From Pirellulimonas nuda (GTDB lineage: Bacteria; Planctomycetota; Planctomycetia; Pirellulales; Lacipirellulaceae), in contig NZ_CP036291.1 in NCBI RefSeq assembly GCF_007750855.1, forward strand, positions 1 to 64,000: a DNA stretch of 64,000 bases. The letters are read 5' to 3'. Below are positions 1 to 10,559 of the stretch, one piece after another. The number at the start of each line of letters is the position of its first letter. Position 1 is the first letter of the stretch. The notes under the pieces were generated by a model. That model made no database searches. It was not told the DNA's origin and worked only from the letters and a program-made list of their open reading frames with translations. A program made the translations under genes and the position numbers.

Positions 1-1083
1 GTGCAGACCGCTTCCTTGCAATCCCTGTCCCTGCACGGCCCGGCATCGGCCCCGCAGGTGCTCTCGTCGCTTGCCGGCGACGCGGGTGGGAGAAGTGAGT
101 TTGTGGTGGGGGCAGAGAACCGTGGGCTGGCTCGGCTGGTCGATCGGCTGGTGCAGGGCGCCGCCGACCCGTCGGCGGTGGCGGGGCTGCACCCCGTGCT
201 GCTGGTGGGCCCCACCGGCAGCGGCAAGACCGAACTCACCCGCCGCATCGCCCATCAGTACCGCGCGTCCCGCGAGCCGGGCGCCGTGCTCACGCTCACC
301 GCCAGCGACCTGCGCCGCGGGCTGGCCGAGGCGTCCCGCGCCCAAGACGCCGCTGCCTTCCGCGAGCAGCTCGGCTCGGCCGAGCTGCTGGTGATCGACG
401 ACGTGCAGCGGCTGGCCATCAGCGAGTCTGCCCAGCACGAGCTGTGCGGCGTGATCGACGCCATGGCCGGGCGCGGCGGGTTGTTGATCGGCGCCGCCTC
501 GGGCCAACTGGCGTACTGCCAGGGGATCGCCGCCCGGCTCCGCTCGCGGTTCTGTGCCGGGCTGACGCTGGAGATCGCCCCGCTGGGGGTCGACGCCCGG
601 GTGGCGCTGCTGCAGTCGGCCGCCCGCCAGCAGGGCCGCTCGATGACCGCCGCGGCCGCCCGGCTGCTGGCCGACCGGCTCCCCCCCGAACCCCGCCGGT
701 TGCTGGGGGTGGTTCAGGAACTGGCCGGCCAAACAGCGGGGGTGATCGACCGCAACGCCGCCGAGGCGTACGCCGCGGCCCGCCTGCACAGCGAACCGGC
801 CCTGGCGGACATCATCCGCACGGTGGCCCGCTACTACAAAGTCCCGGTCAAACTGCTCACCAGCGGCGTCCGCCGGCAGGCGGTGGTCACCGCCCGCAGC
901 GTGGCCATCTACCTGGCCCGGCAGCTCACCTCGCTCAGCTACCAACGCATCGGCGCCGGGCTGGGGGGACGCGACCACTCAACCGTGATGCACAACTTCA
1001 AGCGGGTCGAACAGTCGCTCGCCCAAGACCCCAGGCTGGCCGCGGCGGTGGCCGACCTGTCGCGGCTGCTGAGCACCACATGA
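1..1083 (+). CDS. dnaA: Chromosomal replication initiator DnaA, short form
   Basis: This is the replication initiator ATPase that opens oriC. The Walker A motif GPTGSGKT is at residues 70-77, Walker B (LLVIDDVQ) at about 129-136, and the domain IV DNA-binding signature YQRIGAGLGGRDHSTVMHN at 314-332. At 360 residues it is about 90 shorter than a usual DnaA. The AAA+ core starts near residue 32, so domain I (helicase and DiaA contacts) and the domain II linker seem to be missing. The GTG at base 1 is the window edge, so an upstream start cannot be excluded. dnaN follows after 278 bp on the same strand. The family call is firm; the true N-terminus is less so. Confidence 0.93.
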   Translation: MQTASLQSLSLHGPASAPQVLSSLAGDAGGRSEFVVGAENRGLARLVDRLVQGAADPSAVAGLHPVLLVGPTGSGKTELTRRIAHQYRASREPGAVLTLTASDLRRGLAEASRAQDAAAFREQLGSAELLVIDDVQRLAISESAQHELCGVIDAMAGRGGLLIGAASGQLAYCQGIAARLRSRFCAGLTLEIAPLGVDARVALLQSAARQQGRSMTAAAARLLADRLPPEPRRLLGVVQELAGQTAGVIDRNAAEAYAAARLHSEPALADIIRTVARYYKVPVKLLTSGVRRQAVVTARSVAIYLARQLTSLSYQRIGAGLGGRDHSTVMHNFKRVEQSLAQDPRLAAAVADLSRLLSTT

Positions 1084-1361
1084 CGCCACCAGGCATGAGG
1101 AAAACCTGTCGATACGGCGTCGACCGGCCGTCGCCCTCGACCCAACGCGGCCCGATCGCCACAAAACCATGAACACCCGCCGACCCCGCGTCACCAACCC
1201 TTCGACACCCGGCCAACACGTTTTGCACCGCCGACCAGCGTCCGTAACCCTAGCTGCTGTTTTGACTTAGCACCGTGATCCCGCGGCCTGTCGACACCCG
1301 GTCCCGCGGGCTACTACTACAACTGCTTCTTTATTCTTTCTGTTAGAGAAACACCCTAGCC

Positions 1362-2477
1362 ATGAAGATCAACGGCAACCGCGAGCAGCTCCTGCAGGCC
1401 TTTAGCGCTGTCGCTTCGGTAGCGCCCACACGCAGCCCGATGCCGATCCTGCAGAACGTGAAGCTCGACGTCTCTGACGACGGCGCCACGCTGCTGGCCA
1501 CCGACAACGAGGTGAGCATCCGCCACGCCGTGAGCGGGGTCGAAGTGTCGGCCCCCGGCGCCGCGTTGCTGCCGGTGGGCCGCTTCGGCTCGATCCTGCG
1601 GGAGAGCTCCGACGCGTCGCTGTCGATCGAGTCGGACGGCGCCAAGACGCTGGTGCGGGGCGAGCGGAGCCGCTTCAACCTGCCGGCCGAGAACCCCACC
1701 GGGTTCCCCAGCGTGGCAGACTTCGACGCCGAGTCGTACTTCGAGGTCCCGGCGCGGCTGCTGAAGGAAGTGATCCGCCGCACCATCTTCGCCACCGAGA
1801 ACGAGAGCAGCCGCTACGCCCTGGGGGGCGTCAAGCTGGAGTGGGCAGACGGCGTGCTAATCGCGCTGGGCACGGACGGGCGCCGGCTAGCAAAGATGGA
1901 GGGCCCCGTCTCGGCCGTCGGCGATCCCAGCCCGCTGGGAGACGCCACCATCGTGCCGGCCCGGGCGCTCACGCTCATCGATCGAGCCATCAGCGAAGAC
2001 GATGCAGTGATCCAGTTCGCCGTCCGGCAGAACGAGCTGCTGGTAAAGAGCCCGAAGGTGGTGATCAACGCCCGGCTGCTCGAGGGGCGGTTCCCCCGCT
2101 GGCGGGAGGTGCTGCCGCAACGCAACGACTCCGCCAAGATCGACCTGCTGGTCGGCCCGTTCTTGGCCGCGGTGCGTCAGGCGATGATCGTCAACACCCA
2201 GGACAGCCGCGGCGTTGATTTCACGTTCGGCGGCGGCAACGTGATGCTCAACGCCAACGTGGCGGACGCGGGCGACGCCCACGTCGAGCTCCCCATCGGC
2301 TACGACGGCCCGGAGATCGCCATCAAGCTCGACCCGCGCTACCTGGCCGACTTCCTCAAGGTGCTGGACTCCGAGAAGACCTTCACTTTCGACGTCAAAG
2401 ACAGCGACGCCGCGGCCCTGGCCGTAACGGACGACGGCTACAGCTACGTGCTAATGCCCCTGGCCCGCGACCGGTAA
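1362..2477 (+). CDS. dnaN: DNA polymerase III beta subunit (sliding clamp)
   Basis: This is the processivity clamp that encircles DNA and tethers DNA polymerase III. It has 371 residues, a normal clamp length, and starts MKINGNREQLLQAF. It contains the expected landmarks, including PMPILQNV near residue 27 and the C-terminal YVLMPLARDR. No Shine-Dalgarno sequence precedes the ATG, as for most genes here. It follows dnaA directly, as in most bacteria. recF, the common next gene, is absent, and a DUF721 gene comes next. Confidence 0.97.
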   Translation: MKINGNREQLLQAFSAVASVAPTRSPMPILQNVKLDVSDDGATLLATDNEVSIRHAVSGVEVSAPGAALLPVGRFGSILRESSDASLSIESDGAKTLVRGERSRFNLPAENPTGFPSVADFDAESYFEVPARLLKEVIRRTIFATENESSRYALGGVKLEWADGVLIALGTDGRRLAKMEGPVSAVGDPSPLGDATIVPARALTLIDRAISEDDAVIQFAVRQNELLVKSPKVVINARLLEGRFPRWREVLPQRNDSAKIDLLVGPFLAAVRQAMIVNTQDSRGVDFTFGGGNVMLNANVADAGDAHVELPIGYDGPEIAIKLDPRYLADFLKVLDSEKTFTFDVKDSDAAALAVTDDGYSYVLMPLARDR

Positions 2478-2516
2478 CGATTCACCACAAAGAACCGAGG
2501 TCACGACGGAAACCTG

Positions 2517-2586
2517 TCGCAGAGGCGCGGAGACGCAGAGGAAACAAATGAAATATTCCGTCCTCTGCGTCTCCGCGCCTCTGCGA
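2517..2586. repeat. Perfect 26-bp inverted repeat, family A
   Basis: Arms at 2517-2542 and 2561-2586 are exact reverse complements, separated by 18 bp. Each arm is made of near-identical 8-bp units (gcagaggc, gcggagac, gcagagg). The right arm runs on into gagagccttttc. A second copy with the same arm sequence and the same right-hand continuation lies at 39127-39274. It sits just 3' of dnaN and could fold as a terminator, but that is inference. Confidence 0.9.
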
Positions 2587-2615
2587 GAGCCTTTTCTTCA
2601 ACCGACGTGTTCGTC

Positions 2616-2996
2616 ATGACGAGCCCCGATCAACAACTCACCGAAACACTGGCCGAGCTCAACCGGCGGCGGGAGCTTGCGCAGAAACGCTTCCACGGCC
2701 GGCAGCCCAAGGGCCTGAAGCGGGTGATGGGAGACCTGATCACCAAACGCGGCTACGGCAAGCCACAAACCGAGGGGCGCATGGCCGAGGCGTGGGCCGC
2801 GGCCGTGGGGCCGAACTTCGCGCCGCGCAGCCGCGCCGGCAAGCTGTGGCGGGGCCGGCTCGAAATAACAGTAACCAGCAGCGTGATGATGCAAGAGCTC
2901 GACCATCAGAAGAAGCGCCTGGTGGAGCGGCTCGCCGAGCTGCTCCCCGAGGCGGGAGTCAAAGACCTGCGTTTCCGCGTGGGCCGGATGAGTTAA
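2616..2996 (+). CDS. dciA: DUF721 family protein, DciA-like helicase loader
   Basis: The 126-residue protein has the DUF721 pattern: a basic N-terminal region (around GLKRVMGDLITKRGYG), then MAEAWAAAVGPNFAPRSRA and the LEITVTSSVMMQELDHQKK strand-helix segment typical of DciA. DciA proteins interact with the replicative helicase DnaB and are thought to load it in bacteria lacking DnaC. The position between dnaN and gyrB supports this role. The ATG at 2616 was preferred; an in-frame GTG lies nine bases upstream at 2607. The family assignment is good; the loader function is by homology. Confidence 0.8.
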   Translation: MTSPDQQLTETLAELNRRRELAQKRFHGRQPKGLKRVMGDLITKRGYGKPQTEGRMAEAWAAAVGPNFAPRSRAGKLWRGRLEITVTSSVMMQELDHQKKRLVERLAELLPEAGVKDLRFRVGRMS

Positions 2997-3022
2997 ACGA
3001 CCAATGCGGCTTTACATAGATC

Positions 3023-5758
<2,736 letters not shown>

Positions 5759-5840
5759 GCGGGATTCGGATGCCATACCTATTGGTCGACGCTTCGTTCG
5801 CTCAACGTTGCCTTCTAGGTCCAGACAGATCATTGGACAT

Positions 5841-5846
5841 GAGGGG
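5841..5846 (+). promoter_or_regulatory. Ribosome binding site deciding a TTG start
   Basis: GAGGGG lies eight bases before a TTG at 5855 and only two bases before an alternative TTG at 5849, so 5855 is the better start. Clear Shine-Dalgarno sequences are rare in this window, so this one sets the following genes apart. Confidence 0.55.
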
Positions 5847-5854
5847 AATTGCAA

Positions 5855-6670
5855 TTGGCGAAACTTCTTTTTTGGAACGTCAATAGAAGCGATCTGACGC
5901 CTCTCGTCTGCGAGATCGCAGTCGCCACTGAGGCAGACGTTATCGTCTTGAATGAGAATGTCGTTAATAGCGCAAAAATGCTGGCAGCGTTGCAATCGAC
6001 AGTTGCACCCAACTGGTATTCTCCCAACTCATTTTCCGACGGTCGATTCCATTGTTTTTGTCGAGAACCTCGTCTGGACCTATCAGAGGTACACGCTGGC
6101 TTTCGTACTAGCATTAGAAGCTTGAACATTGGATCGACTAGAGCATTGTTGACACTCATTCATGGCGTCGATCCACGAAATTACGACAGTGAAGCAAGAC
6201 AATCATTTGCTCAATCGCTTTCGACGGAGTTGTGTTTTGTGAAAGAGCAGCAGGCCACCAATTGCTTCATCCTCTTGGGGGACTTCAATATGAACCCATA
6301 TGACAGAGGAATGAACCTTGCGGCAGGGTTGAATGCTATGATGACAAGAGCATGTGCAAGCGCTGGGGTGCGACGACACCTCGATCGGGATTACGACTTC
6401 TATTACAACCCCATGTGGAGTCTGTTCGGTGACAATACTGACGGACCCGCGGGAACTGTGTACGATGTAAGTAATCAAGGGCCCTACGGTTGGAGCATGT
6501 ATGATCAGGTGCTTATCAACCACTCCCTTGTCAATAGATTTCGCGATGTCAAGATCCTGACGCAAGCGGGTGTCAATTCGCTGATGGACGCTAAAGGTCG
6601 GCCGGATAAGAGGAATGCTTCCGATCATTTTCCCATCCTGGTGACCATGTGCGAGAAAGACGATGAGTGA
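5855..6670 (+). CDS. Endonuclease/exonuclease/phosphatase (EEP) superfamily protein
   Basis: The 271-residue protein has the EEP-fold active-site series in order: FWNVNR near the N-terminus, a VIVLNEN acidic strand, LLGDFNMNPYD mid-protein, and ASDHFPILV near the C-terminus. These are the usual metal-binding Asn, Glu, GDFN and SDH positions, so the protein is probably an active phosphodiesterase or nuclease; the substrate is unknown. It has no signal peptide. Start codon TTG follows a good RBS. The stretch is clearly more AT-rich than the flanking genes, which suggests horizontal acquisition. The next gene overlaps it by eight bases, so they form one transcription unit. Confidence 0.75.
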   Translation: MAKLLFWNVNRSDLTPLVCEIAVATEADVIVLNENVVNSAKMLAALQSTVAPNWYSPNSFSDGRFHCFCREPRLDLSEVHAGFRTSIRSLNIGSTRALLTLIHGVDPRNYDSEARQSFAQSLSTELCFVKEQQATNCFILLGDFNMNPYDRGMNLAAGLNAMMTRACASAGVRRHLDRDYDFYYNPMWSLFGDNTDGPAGTVYDVSNQGPYGWSMYDQVLINHSLVNRFRDVKILTQAGVNSLMDAKGRPDKRNASDHFPILVTMCEKDDE

Positions 6671-7190
6671 CTTCTGGCCGTCTGGCCTTGATTTGGGCGA
6701 TACACACTGTCCGATGGACATTCTCCGTGAAGCTCAATCAGACTGGGAGACTAATAGCAATGGGATGTTGGCGCTGCTATTGCAACGTGCAAAGTCTAAG
6801 ACCGAGAACGACATGGTTATCGTTCATGTGAAGCACGTAAGAAGCAATAGAACGGGTTCCCTCTTTTCGGTGGTGCATCGTCCGAACGCCCCCTACCCGG
6901 TGACCATTTTTCCAAAGGATGCCGAGCTTCCTAAGTTTCTGAGGAAGTCGTACTACGAGCCCCCCGTCGACGTTTTCGGCGGGATCAGTTCGTCAGTGCT
7001 CGGCGTAACGAAGGGTAAAAATGTTGAAAATGAGTGGGTGGCTGACACGCCTGCGGAATTTCGCCAGAATCTTCGCGATGTGTTCAATCTAGGTGTGGTG
7101 AAGAGCGTGGTCTTAAACCTGTTCGCAAGTGAGTCTGTCTCGCCAGGAGATGCTGTCGGCGAGGGAGAAGAAGGAGTTGATCCATCCTGA
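6663..7190 (+). CDS. Unknown protein coupled to the EEP nuclease
   Basis: I do not recognise this 175-residue protein. Its ATG lies inside the last codons of the EEP gene (eight-base overlap), implying translational coupling. It is soluble, with no signal peptide or membrane segment. A mixed alpha/beta middle contains DMVIVHVKHVRS and FSVVHRPNAPYPVTIF. The acidic tail is low-complexity (GEGEEG). It shares the AT-rich composition of its neighbour. It could be an immunity, antitoxin or accessory protein, but nothing in the sequence proves that. Confidence 0.6.
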   Translation: MSDFWPSGLDLGDTHCPMDILREAQSDWETNSNGMLALLLQRAKSKTENDMVIVHVKHVRSNRTGSLFSVVHRPNAPYPVTIFPKDAELPKFLRKSYYEPPVDVFGGISSSVLGVTKGKNVENEWVADTPAEFRQNLRDVFNLGVVKSVVLNLFASESVSPGDAVGEGEEGVDPS

Positions 7191-7235
7191 ACGTGAGCGC
7201 CGGGTGTGATGCTCGACGCATGCGTCGGCATGTGC

Positions 7236-7262
7236 TGCAGAAAGGTCCGCGGCCCTTCTGCA
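7236..7262. terminator. Hairpin between convergent genes
   Basis: tgcagaaagg (7236-7245) and cccttctgca (7253-7262) form a 9-10 bp stem with a GC-rich loop. It lies 46 bp after the AT-rich pair and 42 bp before the end of the convergent minus-strand gene. There is no strong T tract, so a two-way terminator role is tentative. Confidence 0.4.
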
Positions 7263-7303
7263 ATTGTACGTTCGCGTTTGCGTGGACATGGAGCCCGACG
7301 GAC

Positions 7304-7543
7304 TCAACCGAACGACAGCTCTGGCAGCACCGGATCAATGCAGGTGACGATGACATCCTGCATGGTGCGATCGCCGTCGATTTCCACGACCAGCCGCGCG
7401 TGGCCATTCGGCGGGATCGGCTGACCCAGGCGGAGCATCATGGAGTTTGGGCCGAGCTCGGCGACGGGATAGACCTGTCCGCCCGATTCGAGGTGCATCC
7501 GCACGTCCGCGGAGAAGCGGCGGTTTGCGTGAACTCGTTCCAT
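7304..7543 (-). CDS. Small conserved-type hypothetical protein, possibly PilZ-like
   Basis: This 79-residue protein begins MERVHANRRFSADVRMHL and has alternating strand-like segments (GQVYPVAELG, HARLVVEIDG, MQDVIVTCIDP). The N-terminal RRF and a small beta-rich size recall PilZ-type domains, but the second PilZ motif (D/N-x-S-x-x-G) is not visible, so c-di-GMP binding is not claimed. It is convergent with the AT-rich pair and divergent from the DUF1643 gene. Confidence 0.5.
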   Translation of the reverse strand: MERVHANRRFSADVRMHLESGGQVYPVAELGPNSMMLRLGQPIPPNGHARLVVEIDGDRTMQDVIVTCIDPVLPELSFG

Positions 7544-7673
7544 GCTCGATGATCCTGCTTGGGAGGAAGCATTGCCGTCCCAGCCCGACGCTGGAGCTAG
7601 GGATTGGCGCGGACCTGGTCACTTCCTCGCTTACGCTTCGGGTTGTGATGGAAGGACCCCCGGCCCGTGCATT

Positions 7674-8237
7674 ATGAAATCCCCTCCTCCACAACACGAC
7701 CCCGGCGGCCAAGCCCGCCCCCCTTGGCCGGCGGACTCACAGGTCTCGGCGGTCTTCTCCCCCTGCCAGCAGTACCGCTACGAGCTCCGCGAGGTGTGGG
7801 ACCCCGCCCGGCCGCTAGTGATGTGGGTGCTGATGAACCCCAGCGTGGCCTGCCTCGACTACAGCGACCCCACGCTCCGCAGGACCGGCGGCTACGCCCG
7901 TGCGTGGGGCTACGGCGGGCAACTGGTGGGCAACGTGCACGCCTACCGCGCCACCGACAAGCAGCGGCTGCTTGAGGTCGCCGACCCGGTCGGCCCCGGC
8001 AACGATAAGGCGATGCTGCGGATGGCGGCCAAAGCCAAGACCGTCGTGCTGGCCTACGGCCAACCCCCCAAGGCGCTCCGCGGCCGCGGCGAGCAGGTCG
8101 CCGAACTGCTCAAACGCCACCCGGGGCTCTGCTACCTGCGGCTCGCCAAGGACGGCACGCCGATGCACCCGCTGTATCAACGCCGCGACCTCGTGCCGCA
8201 GCGCTATCAAGACCTATCGCGGCCCCGTGAGACGTAG
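7674..8237 (+). CDS. DUF1643 domain-containing protein
   Basis: The 187-residue cytoplasmic protein carries the DUF1643 core: FSPCQQYRYELREVWD, WVLMNPSVACLDYSDPTLRR, and GGQLVGNVHAYRATD, with CYLRLAKDGTPMHPLYQR near the end. The molecular function of the family is not established. The start at 7674 (MKSPPPQH) was chosen because upstream in-frame residues look non-coding. The TAG stop (8235-8237) lies inside the left arm of the palindrome that begins at 8234. Confidence 0.75.
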   Translation: MKSPPPQHDPGGQARPPWPADSQVSAVFSPCQQYRYELREVWDPARPLVMWVLMNPSVACLDYSDPTLRRTGGYARAWGYGGQLVGNVHAYRATDKQRLLEVADPVGPGNDKAMLRMAAKAKTVVLAYGQPPKALRGRGEQVAELLKRHPGLCYLRLAKDGTPMHPLYQRRDLVPQRYQDLSRPRET

Positions 8238-8337
8238 GGTGCGATGCAGCGCAGCGGAATCGCACCGTGCGGGGGGAAGCGTGTTCCAAACGAAGCCGCA
8301 TCGTGGTGCGATTGCGCTGCGCTTCATCGCACCCTAC
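8234..8337. repeat. 33-bp inverted repeat (gtagggtgcgatg type)
   Basis: The left arm (8234-8266) and right arm (8305-8337) are reverse complements with two mismatches. The outer end GTAGGG supplies the TAG stop of the DUF1643 gene, and the convergent minus-strand gene stops ten bases beyond the other end. A bidirectional terminator or a mobile palindrome are both possible. Confidence 0.85.
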
Positions 8338-8346
8338 GGGACCGCC

Positions 8347-9018
8347 CTACCCGCCATCCCGCAGCCGCCGCACCTCTTCCCTTAGCTCCTGCAGCTCCAA
8401 CAACCCGATGATCCCCCAGGTGCGGGCCAGTCGTTGTTGTTCGAGCTGGCGTTGCAGGGCGATGTCGGCCTTGTACGAGCCTCCCGCGGCGGCGGGCGCC
8501 GGGCGGGTGAGTTGTTGCTGGGCGGCCGCGGCGGCGGCGCGGCTTTGGGCGAGCTGCTGCTGGTGGATCTGTTGCTGGCGGTCGATGGCGCCCACCCGCG
8601 CCCGCGACCACTGCTGGTGCGCTTCTAGGTTGGCGGCTTGGCGGGCCGCTTGCTCGGCCTGCCGGGCGGTCTCGGCCTCGGCCATCCGTTCGACCCGCGC
8701 CAGCCACAACCGCAGGTCGTCGGCCGGCAGCGTGGCCAGGTGCTCAACGTAGGCCCGCCCCTGCTCGGGGGTGTAGCGGTCCGAGGCACGCAGGTAGCGG
8801 TCGAGCCACACCCGGGCCCGCAGCATCTCTGGGCTGTTCCACAACGCGAGCCGATCGAGCTCGGCCTGCCTGGCGGCGGGCGCCGGTTGGTGCGCGGGGG
8901 CCGGTTCGGCCTGCTTTGGGGCGGCTTCGGCCTTGGCCGGCGGCGCCGCCGGCGGTTCTGCGGCCGCGGCCGGGTCGGCCAGCAGCGTGCTAAGTCCCAG
9001 CCAAATCAGCGTCTTCAT
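8347..9018 (-). CDS. Secreted Ala/Gln-rich hypothetical protein
   Basis: I do not recognise this 223-residue protein. Residues 1-20 look like a signal peptide (MKTLIWLGLSTLLADPAAAA). An Ala/Pro-rich linker to about residue 48 follows, then a helical region rich in Ala, Gln, Arg and Glu that is probably coiled coil. LWNSPEMLRARVWLDRYLRA is a plausible structured core. The C-terminal part repeats Gln-rich helices. A scaffolding role outside the cytoplasm is only a guess. Confidence 0.6.
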   Translation of the reverse strand: MKTLIWLGLSTLLADPAAAAEPPAAPPAKAEAAPKQAEPAPAHQPAPAARQAELDRLALWNSPEMLRARVWLDRYLRASDRYTPEQGRAYVEHLATLPADDLRLWLARVERMAEAETARQAEQAARQAANLEAHQQWSRARVGAIDRQQQIHQQQLAQSRAAAAAAQQQLTRPAPAAAGGSYKADIALQRQLEQQRLARTWGIIGLLELQELREEVRRLRDGG

Positions 9019-9141
9019 GGCGTTGGGTCCCTCGCGTGGAACGGGTCACCTACTAGTCTACCCCCATGAACGCCGCCGGGGCGCCGGCGTTACGCCCCGG
9101 GGCACGCCGGCCGCGATCGGCGATTCTCTCGGCCTAGCCGC

Positions 9142-9170
9142 TTGATCCCCGGAAGCACGGCAGGCATACT
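9142..9170 (+). promoter_or_regulatory. Sigma70-type promoter upstream of the 9212 gene
   Basis: A -35 box TTGATC (9142-9147), a 17-bp spacer and a -10 box CATACT (9165-9170) lie about 40 bases before the start of the secreted putative glycoside hydrolase. Spacing is optimal and the boxes match consensus moderately. Confidence 0.45.
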
Positions 9171-9211
9171 GCTCCAGGGATCACGTCATTTCTCATCAAC
9201 TTTTACAGAAC

Positions 9212-10405
9212 ATGCGCAAGATACTTGTCCCGTTGTGCGGGTTGTGGCTGGCCTGTGCGTCCGCCCCGGCCGAGCTGCCCCTGGCCGAGCGGGCCGGCAA
9301 CGCCCGGCAGATCAAGGTGTTTCAGGCCTGGAACCCGATCGACCACGCGGACTACCCGCTGGCCGATAATGCGGACCGGTTGCGGGCCGCCGCCAAGCAC
9401 GCCGTGATCTGGGAAGAGCCCGTCAGCCAGCTCGGCTACGGGGTGCAGTTGGTGCTGGGCGCCCAGTGGGACCACCAGCACGGCGGCCTGGCGACCCGCT
9501 TCACCCAGAAGAGCGCCCAGCAGGCGCTGGCCAACCGCCGAGTGATGCTGGGGCTGAACCCCCACATGGTGTTCTTGCTGGAGGTGCGCTGGCGCGACGC
9601 GCCGGGGAGCTTCCTCCCAGAAGAGAGCCCCTACTGGAAACGCAACGCCGACGGCACGCGTGTGAAGGGCTGGGACAACGGCCCGGAGCCGTACTACTTG
9701 ATGGACCCAGACAACCCAGAGTTCGCCGCGAACATCGCCCGGCAGTGCAAGTTGGCGCTCGACTCGGGGATCTACGACGGCGTGATGTTCGACTGGGACG
9801 GCCACCCTCCGATCGTCCGCGCGGTGCGCCAAGCGATCGGCGAGGGGCTGATCATCGTCAACATCCACGACCGCATCGACGAGGGGCGCGCGTACGGCAA
9901 GCTCATCAACGGCGCGTTCATGGAGCTCTCGCCGGCCGGGCCGGGCTACCGGGGACGCACGCTGGGGAGTTGGGAGAGCAGCCGCAAGGCGCTGCTAGAG
10001 TTCGAGCAGGCGTTCCGCGAGCCGCGGGTGAACTGCTTCGAGGTGTGGGGCGGGCGGGACGACCTGCGCCGGATGCGCGCCGCCACCACGCTGATGCTGA
10101 CCCACTCGAACGGCGCCGTGCTGTACGCCGACCCCAACCCGCTGGCGAGCCCCGACCACCTGCACGACTGGTACGCGTTCTGGGATGCCCCCCTGGGCAA
10201 GCCGACCGGCGAAGCACGCAAACGCCAAGACGGCGCCTACCAGCGGCGGTTCGAGGGGGGCGCGGCCGTCTACAACCCGCTCGGCAACGGGGCCGTTACC
10301 ATCGAGTTCGATCAGAAGCTCGAGCGCGCCTCCGACGGCGAGGTAGGGACTCGGTTTGAGTTGCAGGATGCCGATGGCGACCTGTTCCTTCCAACCGACG
10401 ACTAG
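9212..10405 (+). CDS. Secreted putative glycoside hydrolase (TIM-barrel-like)
   Basis: The 397-residue protein has a signal peptide (MRKILVPLCGLWLACASAPA). Barrel-like segments such as YLMDPDNPEFAANIARQ and GIYDGVMFDWDGH resemble the putative glycoside hydrolase (GHL/DUF4434-type) groups common in planctomycetes. The acidic FDWDGH strand end and the later FMELSPAG segment are plausible catalytic regions. A short beta-sandwich-like tail follows. The substrate is unknown. The downstream symporter and alpha-galactosidase suggest a role in sugar use. A promoter is seen upstream and a perfect palindrome starts three bases after the stop codon. Confidence 0.6.
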   Translation: MRKILVPLCGLWLACASAPAELPLAERAGNARQIKVFQAWNPIDHADYPLADNADRLRAAAKHAVIWEEPVSQLGYGVQLVLGAQWDHQHGGLATRFTQKSAQQALANRRVMLGLNPHMVFLLEVRWRDAPGSFLPEESPYWKRNADGTRVKGWDNGPEPYYLMDPDNPEFAANIARQCKLALDSGIYDGVMFDWDGHPPIVRAVRQAIGEGLIIVNIHDRIDEGRAYGKLINGAFMELSPAGPGYRGRTLGSWESSRKALLEFEQAFREPRVNCFEVWGGRDDLRRMRAATTLMLTHSNGAVLYADPNPLASPDHLHDWYAFWDAPLGKPTGEARKRQDGAYQRRFEGGAAVYNPLGNGAVTIEFDQKLERASDGEVGTRFELQDADGDLFLPTDD

Positions 10406-10407
10406 GG

Positions 10408-10534
10408 AACCGCCAAGGACGCCAAGAGCGCCAAGCAGCTATCGAATCTCAACCAAGACGTCTTGACTAACCCCGCAGTAAGTCGCTCGTTCACTTTAAT
10501 TTCGTCCTTGGCGCTCTTGGCGTCCTTGGCGGTT
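10408..10534. repeat. Perfect 28-bp inverted repeat, family C
   Basis: Arms 10408-10435 and 10507-10534 are exact reverse complements around a 71-bp centre. The arms are themselves iterations of a 9-bp unit (gccaaggac, gccaagagc, gccaag). The element fills the spacer between the putative glycoside hydrolase and the symporter gene. Confidence 0.9.
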
Positions 10535-10559
10535 TAACTCTTTAGAAATCGACAAGCCG

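Noticed and set aside
1221-1229. TTTTGCACC as a DnaA box in the dnaA-dnaN spacer
   Set aside because: A single one-mismatch site without a cluster; not enough to call an origin.
7193-7552. Plus-strand reading opposite the 79-residue gene
   Set aside because: The minus-strand product has a more protein-like pattern and a sensible start; the plus-strand one does not.
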